Source: Magnetospirillum sp. UT-4 (GTDB lineage: Bacteria > Pseudomonadota > Alphaproteobacteria > Rhodospirillales > Magnetospirillaceae). Taken from it: DNA of 53,059 bases. The stretch spans positions 1 through 53,059 of the forward strand of contig NZ_CACVCG010000040.1 of assembly GCF_902729435.1 (NCBI RefSeq). The letters run 5' to 3'. Made by a program: the position numbers and the translations under genes. Position 1 is the stretch's first letter. The number at the start of each line of letters is the position of its first letter. Shown here in pieces: positions 46,703-53,059 of this stretch. The notes beneath the pieces were generated by a model. It did no database searches and had not been told where the DNA came from. It saw nothing but the letters and a program-made list of their open reading frames with translations.

Positions 46703-47548
46703 ATGCGGTGGATGGCTGGGCGGCTCGTCCTGCTGTTGGCGCTGGTGGTGCAGTGCTGGGGAACGGTCGCGGCGGCGGCGGAGCCGGCCTACCTGTTCGG
46801 CGTGGTGCCCCAGTTCGAGCGGCGCCAGTTGTTCGCGGTCTGGCAGCCGGTGCTGGACGAGGTGGCGAAGCGGGCCGGAATCGGCTTCGAGATGACCACC
46901 GCCCTGTCGGTGCGCGAGTTCGAGCAGGACCTGTCCAACGGCCGGTTCGATTTCGTCTTCACCAACCCCTTCCACATCCTGCAGGAACGTCGGCGCAGCG
47001 GCTACATTCCGCTGGTGCGCGGCGCGGCGCCGCTCAAGGGGGTGCTGGTGGTCCCCGCCGACAGCCCGGTTTCCTCGCCCCAGGAGCTCAAGGGCAAGGT
47101 CCTGGCGGTGCCCACCCCCAATGCGCTGGGCGCCAGCATCATGATGCAGGCTGATCTCGATCGCCTGTTCGGGGTGCGCGTCAAGCTGCGCGACGTCAAC
47201 ACCCATGCCTCGGTGTTCCTTCACGTCGCCAACCGGCTGGTCGATGCCGGCGGCAGCGTGCAGAAGGTGCTGGGCGAGCAGAAGCCGGAAATCCGCGACC
47301 GGGTGAGGGTGATCTACACCACCCGCGGCATGCCGTCGCACCCGGTGGCGGCGCATCCGCGGGTGCCGCAAGAGGTGCGGGAGCGGGTGCGGCGGGCCTT
47401 CCTCGACCTCGCCACCACGCCGGAGGGCGCGGCCATGCTCGACAAGCTGCCGATGAACCCGATCAGTGCCGCCGCCATGGCCGATTACGCCGTCATGGAG
47501 GAGTGGGGCCTGGACAAGTACTGGGACGTAGAGGGAAAGCTGAAATGA
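46703..47548 (+). CDS. PhnD-like periplasmic phosphate/phosphonate-type binding protein
   Basis: Periplasmic solute-binding protein of 281 aa. Signal peptide about 1-27 (hydrophobic LVLLLALVVQCWGTVAAAA). PhnD/PtxB-type features: YLFGVVPQFERRQLFAVWQP, FDFVFTNPFHILQERR, and GKVLAVPTPNALGASIMMQA. There is no permease or ATPase nearby; instead the stop overlaps the start of a histidine kinase (ATGA). It is therefore more likely a sensory binding protein than a transporter component. Ligand unknown: phosphate, phosphite, phosphonates and thiamine-type ligands are all bound by this fold. Confidence 0.85.
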   Translation: MRWMAGRLVLLLALVVQCWGTVAAAAEPAYLFGVVPQFERRQLFAVWQPVLDEVAKRAGIGFEMTTALSVREFEQDLSNGRFDFVFTNPFHILQERRRSGYIPLVRGAAPLKGVLVVPADSPVSSPQELKGKVLAVPTPNALGASIMMQADLDRLFGVRVKLRDVNTHASVFLHVANRLVDAGGSVQKVLGEQKPEIRDRVRVIYTTRGMPSHPVAAHPRVPQEVRERVRRAFLDLATTPEGAAMLDKLPMNPISAAAMADYAVMEEWGLDKYWDVEGKLK

Positions 47549-48903
47549 GTCTGCAGCGCCGGCTGCTGTTGCCGCTGGTGGCGGCATTTGTGGTCACCCT
47601 GGCCTATTTCTACGGTATCTGGCTGCCGGAACTGCAGACCCGCGAGATCGAGCGGCACCGCGACGAGGCGTCCCGCCATATCGACAGCGTCGCCGAGGGC
47701 CTGACGCCGCTGCTGATGAGCAGCCGGCTCGACGTCATCTACGAGAACCTGGACGCGCTGCGGGCCAAGAACGGCGACTGGATCGAGATCCGGCTGAACG
47801 GCGCCGACGGAACGCCGCTTTATCCGCTGGGCGGCGGCAGCGCCGCGTCCCGGCCGGAGCAAAGGTCGCTCGAGGTGGTCCGCCAGGTGGGCGGCGACGG
47901 GCGCGTCTACGGCACCCTGACGGTGGTGGTGGACCAGGAGCCCATGCTGGCCTACCAGCGCCGCCATTCGCTGTCCCTGGGCATCGTCTTCCTGGCCATG
48001 TCCGCCCTGCTGGTGGCGGTCACCGTGCTGGTGGTCCGCTCGGCGGTGCTGCGGCCGGTGCGCGACCTGGTCCGGGCCTCCGAGGCCCTGGCGCGGCGGG
48101 ACTTCGACGTGCCGCTGCCGCCGGCCACCCGGGACGAGATCGGCGCGCTGGTGTCCGCCTTCGCCGCCATGCGCGAATCCCGCCGCATCGCCGAGGACAG
48201 CATGGCGCGCTCGAACCGCGAGCTGGAGCAGTTCGCCTATGCGGTGTCCCACGACCTGCGCCAGCCGCTGCGCATGGTCGCGTCCTACGTCTCCCTGCTC
48301 GAGCGCCGCTACAAGGGGGCGCTGGACGCCGAGGCCGACGAGTTCATCCACTACGCCATGGACGGCGCCCGCCGCATGGACCGGATGATCGTCGACCTGC
48401 TGGAGTATTCCCGCGTCGGACGCAAGGCCAGGGACCGCGACGAGGTCGTGGTGGCGGAGGTGGTGGACGAATCCCTGCGGATGCTGTCGCCGCGCATCGA
48501 GGACGTGGCGGCGGTGGTGGAGACCGGGGACGGGCTGCGGGGGCTGCCGCCGGTTCCGGCCTATCGCGACGAGCTGCTGCGGCTGTTCCTCAACGTCCTC
48601 GACAACGGGCTGAAATACGTTGCCCGGGGCGTCACGCCGAAGGTGGAAGTGGACGGGCGGCTCGACGGCGACGAGGTGGTGGTGACGGTGTCGGACAACG
48701 GCATCGGCATCGACCCGAAATTCTTCACCCGCATCTTCGAGGTGTTCCAGCGCCTGCACTCGCGGGAGGTCTACGACGGCTCGGGGGTCGGACTGGCCAC
48801 CTGCAAGAAGATCGTCGACCACCATGGCGGCCGCATCTGGGTCGAGTCCGATGTCGATAGCGGCTCCACCTTCTTCATCGCACTGCCGCGCCGGCCTGCC
48901 TGA
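47545..48903 (+). CDS. Membrane sensor histidine kinase coupled to a binding protein
   Basis: The 452-aa kinase has membrane helix 1 (about 8-25), a periplasmic domain of about 120 residues, membrane helix 2 (about 145-165), HAMP (about 165-220, VLRPVRDLVRASEALARRDF), HisKA with His236 (FAYAVSHDLRQPLRMVASYV) and HATPase_c (FLNVLDNGLKYV, SDNGIGIDPKFF, GSGVGLATCKKIV). The catalytic half resembles phytochrome-type kinases. It is translationally coupled to the PhnD-like protein, which probably presents its ligand to the periplasmic domain. No response regulator gene is adjacent. Confidence 0.88.
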   Translation: MSLQRRLLLPLVAAFVVTLAYFYGIWLPELQTREIERHRDEASRHIDSVAEGLTPLLMSSRLDVIYENLDALRAKNGDWIEIRLNGADGTPLYPLGGGSAASRPEQRSLEVVRQVGGDGRVYGTLTVVVDQEPMLAYQRRHSLSLGIVFLAMSALLVAVTVLVVRSAVLRPVRDLVRASEALARRDFDVPLPPATRDEIGALVSAFAAMRESRRIAEDSMARSNRELEQFAYAVSHDLRQPLRMVASYVSLLERRYKGALDAEADEFIHYAMDGARRMDRMIVDLLEYSRVGRKARDRDEVVVAEVVDESLRMLSPRIEDVAAVVETGDGLRGLPPVPAYRDELLRLFLNVLDNGLKYVARGVTPKVEVDGRLDGDEVVVTVSDNGIGIDPKFFTRIFEVFQRLHSREVYDGSGVGLATCKKIVDHHGGRIWVESDVDSGSTFFIALPRRPA

Positions 48904-48928
48904 GGGAAGGGGCCTGAACGGCGGGGCG

Positions 48929-48960
48929 GCCGGGGTCCCCGCGCGGGCAGGGACCCCGGC
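48929..48960. repeat. GC-rich hairpin after the kinase gene
   Basis: 11-bp perfect stem GCCGGGGTCCC / GGGACCCCGGC, loop CGCGCGGGCA, 26 bp after the kinase stop, no T-run. The 284 bp between the kinase and clpB hold nothing else I can support. Confidence 0.5.
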
Positions 48961-49187
48961 CTGGGCCAGCACCCCTGTGGGGGGGGAGGGGGCGGAGCGC
49001 CGGCCGTTTCCATCGCGTTGGGTACACCCCCGCGGAGGGGCCTTTACGTAGCATGGCGGATGCATCGATGCAAATGCGATGCGCACACCGGTCGGGGCGC
49101 TCAAGCCTTTGTCATATAACCTTTTCCCAACCTTTGCCGGCGGACGCGCAAGAGGGTTGCGGAAGCCGCATGGCGCACAACGCCGGG

Positions 49188-51776
<2,589 letters not shown>

Positions 51777-51853
51777 GGGTGCCGTCCTTCGTGCGACAGG
51801 GCATCCGGACCCCGCCTGCGGCAGCCGGGACGCCCCTCGATTGGTGCGCCAAC

Positions 51854-51886
51854 AATATGGGGCGCGGGGCCGGGGCCGCAACCAAG
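51854..51886 (-). promoter_or_regulatory. Sigma-32 (RpoH) type promoter of clpB
   Basis: Minus strand: -35 CTTGGT (51886-51881), 18-bp spacer, -10 CCCCATATT (51862-51854). It matches the heat-shock consensus (CTTG..., CCCCAT) and lies upstream of a classical heat-shock gene. An RpoH gene is present at 16638-17513. Confidence 0.65.
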
Positions 51887-51956
51887 CTCCCTATTGCCGC
51901 CGACCGGCCGCCTTCCAATATGAGAATGCGTATCACCCGAATGAGGATGACAAGCC

Positions 51957-52232
51957 ATGACCTTCGACGTCCTGATCCGCCACAGCGATCCCGTCGCCAC
52001 CGGCGAGGGGATGCGGCACAGCTTCGAATACCGCCATGTGGATGCTTCCAGCGAGGAGGACGCGTTCCGGCGTACCCGGCAGTCGCTCAACGATCACATC
52101 GCCTGCATCGATTCCTGGCACCACCACGGCGTGACGCCGTTCTCGGTGGAGATCAGGGACCCCGACTTCTTCAGCGACGTCCATTGCCCCGAGCACGCGG
52201 CCGATGAGGACGGCGAGCGGCGGGCGGGGTAG
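51957..52232 (+). CDS. Hypothetical small protein
   Basis: The product is 91 aa, soluble, rich in His and Asp (SWHHHGVTPFSVEIRDPDFF), starting MTFDVLIRHSDPVATGEGMR. No family recognised. The ATG at 51957 has GAGGAT nine bases upstream. Divergent from clpB; its promoter must share the 180-bp gap with the heat-shock promoter. Confidence 0.6.
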   Translation: MTFDVLIRHSDPVATGEGMRHSFEYRHVDASSEEDAFRRTRQSLNDHIACIDSWHHHGVTPFSVEIRDPDFFSDVHCPEHAADEDGERRAG

Positions 52233-52293
52233 CGTTTGCCTTTCATCGTCAAGGCCCTGTGTGCGACGAGACGCGAATTCGTGCCCCCTCACT

Positions 52294-52649
52294 CGTCATC
52301 GCCGGGCTTGACCCACTTCTGTCCGGTTTAATTTTCGGATTGCCTTCCGGAGCCCTTGGTGACGGCTGCGTCCAGGGTGACGCTGGCCGAAGTAGACAGG
52401 ATTACCCTCGCCCGCTTGCGGGAGAGGGAGGGGCCCGTCGCGACAGCGACGGGAGGGAGAGGGTGCGCGCCGCGAGGTGCGCTTGGCGACAGCGAAAGCG
52501 CTGGTTTCTCCAGGTCTTGGGCGCGCCGACGCGCGCCGCCCTCACCCCGGCTCGCTGGCGCTCGCCCCCCTCTCCCGCAAGCGGGCGAGGGGGGCAATTG
52601 CCAGCCGAAATTTAAACCGGACAGCCGTGGGTCAAGCCCGGGCGTGACG
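52294..52649. repeat. Three nested inverted repeats
   Basis: Outer pair: CGTCATCGCCGGGCTTGACC (52294-) and its near-complement ending at 52649. Middle pair: 20-bp ends CTGTCCGGTTTAATTTTCGG (52319-52338) and CCGAAATTTAAACCGGACAG (52605-52624), 19 of 20 paired, MITE-like. Inner: family D repeat (52405-52593), ends CCCTCGCCCGCTTGCGGGAG and CTCCCGCAAGCGGGCGAGGG. This explains the whole 445-bp gap 52233-52677; no gene is encoded. Confidence 0.75.
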
Positions 52650-52677
52650 AATGGCGAAAGTTCGGCTCGCAGGCCCC

Positions 52678-53059
52678 CTACAGCACCACCCCGTGGTCGA
52701 GGGCGAAGCATTTCAGCTTGTTCCGCAGGGACCGGTCGGGGCCGTGCAGTAGGCCGTCCAGGTAGGCGCGCACCGGCGCCACCTCGAGGGAGCGGATCAT
52801 GGTCTTGACCGGCCCCATGGCCGGCGAGGCCAGGGACAGGGTGCGCACGCCGCAGGCGATCAGGGCCATGGCCTCGAGCGGGCGGCCGGCCATCTCGCCG
52901 CACACCGACAGCGGCACGCCGGCGGCGTCGCACTTGGCCGCCACGCCGCACAGGAACGTCAGCATGGCCGGCGCCAGCGGGTCGTAGCGTTCGGAAATGC
53001 GCGGGTTGCCGCGATCGACGGCGAACAGGAACTGCGCCATGTCGTTGGACCCGATCGAC
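52678..53059 (-). CDS. ptsP: Phosphoenolpyruvate-protein phosphotransferase (Enzyme I type), C-terminal part
   Basis: Partial gene; its 5' part lies beyond the window edge. The visible 126 codons read SIGSNDMAQFLFAVDRGNPR, the conserved PEP-binding segment of Enzyme I, then SVCGEMAGRP with the catalytic proton-donor Cys, and a helical C-terminus ending ALDHGVVL. This could be PtsP (nitrogen PTS) or PtsI; alphaproteobacteria usually carry PtsP, but the GAF domain that would decide it is outside the window. Confidence 0.8.
   Translation of the reverse strand, partial: SIGSNDMAQFLFAVDRGNPRISERYDPLAPAMLTFLCGVAAKCDAAGVPLSVCGEMAGRPLEAMALIACGVRTLSLASPAMGPVKTMIRSLEVAPVRAYLDGLLHGPDRSLRNKLKCFALDHGVVL

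Overview
The window is about 53 kb of very GC-rich, gene-dense chromosome from an alphaproteobacterium. Gene content (NhaD, RpoH-family sigma factor, class II DAHP synthase, FixJ-type regulator, complete C-P lyase core, NDUFAF5-like methyltransferase, DUF1178, DUF2249) and the many short palindromic intergenic repeats suggest Rhodospirillales, possibly a Magnetospirillum relative. That placement is inference; there is no rRNA or magnetosome gene here. I found no tRNA, CRISPR array, prophage or intact transposase.

Layout: (1) 53-9487: a Na+/carboxylate transport and signalling block. It has NhaD, a small membrane protein, a cNMP/CBS/DUF294 signalling protein, a two-subunit sodium:solute symporter and a FixJ-type regulator with a MASE1 histidine kinase. 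Between symporter and regulator lies a 735-bp gene-free gap holding a 26-bp palindrome, a candidate small RNA with a strong terminator, and repeats. (2) 9810-14640: a coiled-coil membrane protein, then a complete polyamine ABC importer (potFGHI type). (3) 14647-21375: a DNA-binding-like protein, an MFS transporter, a sigma-32-type factor, an OxyR-like regulator lacking one of the two redox cysteines, DAHP synthase and a methyltransferase. (4) 21613-32817: a large phosphonate locus. phnG-H-I-J-K-L-M plus two acetyltransferase genes run leftwards; phnF, a second divergent phnM, a 2H-phosphoesterase (DUF1045) and an EEP-family phosphoesterase run rightwards, and phnA/yjdM follows. A perfect 16-bp palindrome sits in the phnG/phnF divergent region. 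phnP, phnN and phnCDE are not in the window. (5) 33075-38834: a trehalose-synthase-like GH13 enzyme among tiny membrane proteins, a 264-bp MITE inserted at a stop codon, hairpin repeats, and two tandem paralogues of unrecognised family. (6) 39092-46391: housekeeping genes (map, sfsA, NDUFAF5-like, comF, grxC, nitrilase, cytochrome c, DUF1178, RodZ-like). (7) 46703-53059: a PhnD-like binding protein translationally coupled to a histidine kinase, clpB with a sigma-32-type promoter, a small protein, a nested repeat block and the 3' end of an Enzyme I (ptsP-like) gene.

The strongest candidates for new biology are the phosphonate locus, in which a 2H cyclic-phosphodiesterase-type protein, an extra PhnM and an EEP hydrolase may replace the PhnP branch; the binding-protein/kinase pair; the unknown tandem paralogues at 36435-38834; and the mobile palindromic repeats, several of which have inserted into one another and supply ribosome binding sites or stop codons to genes.
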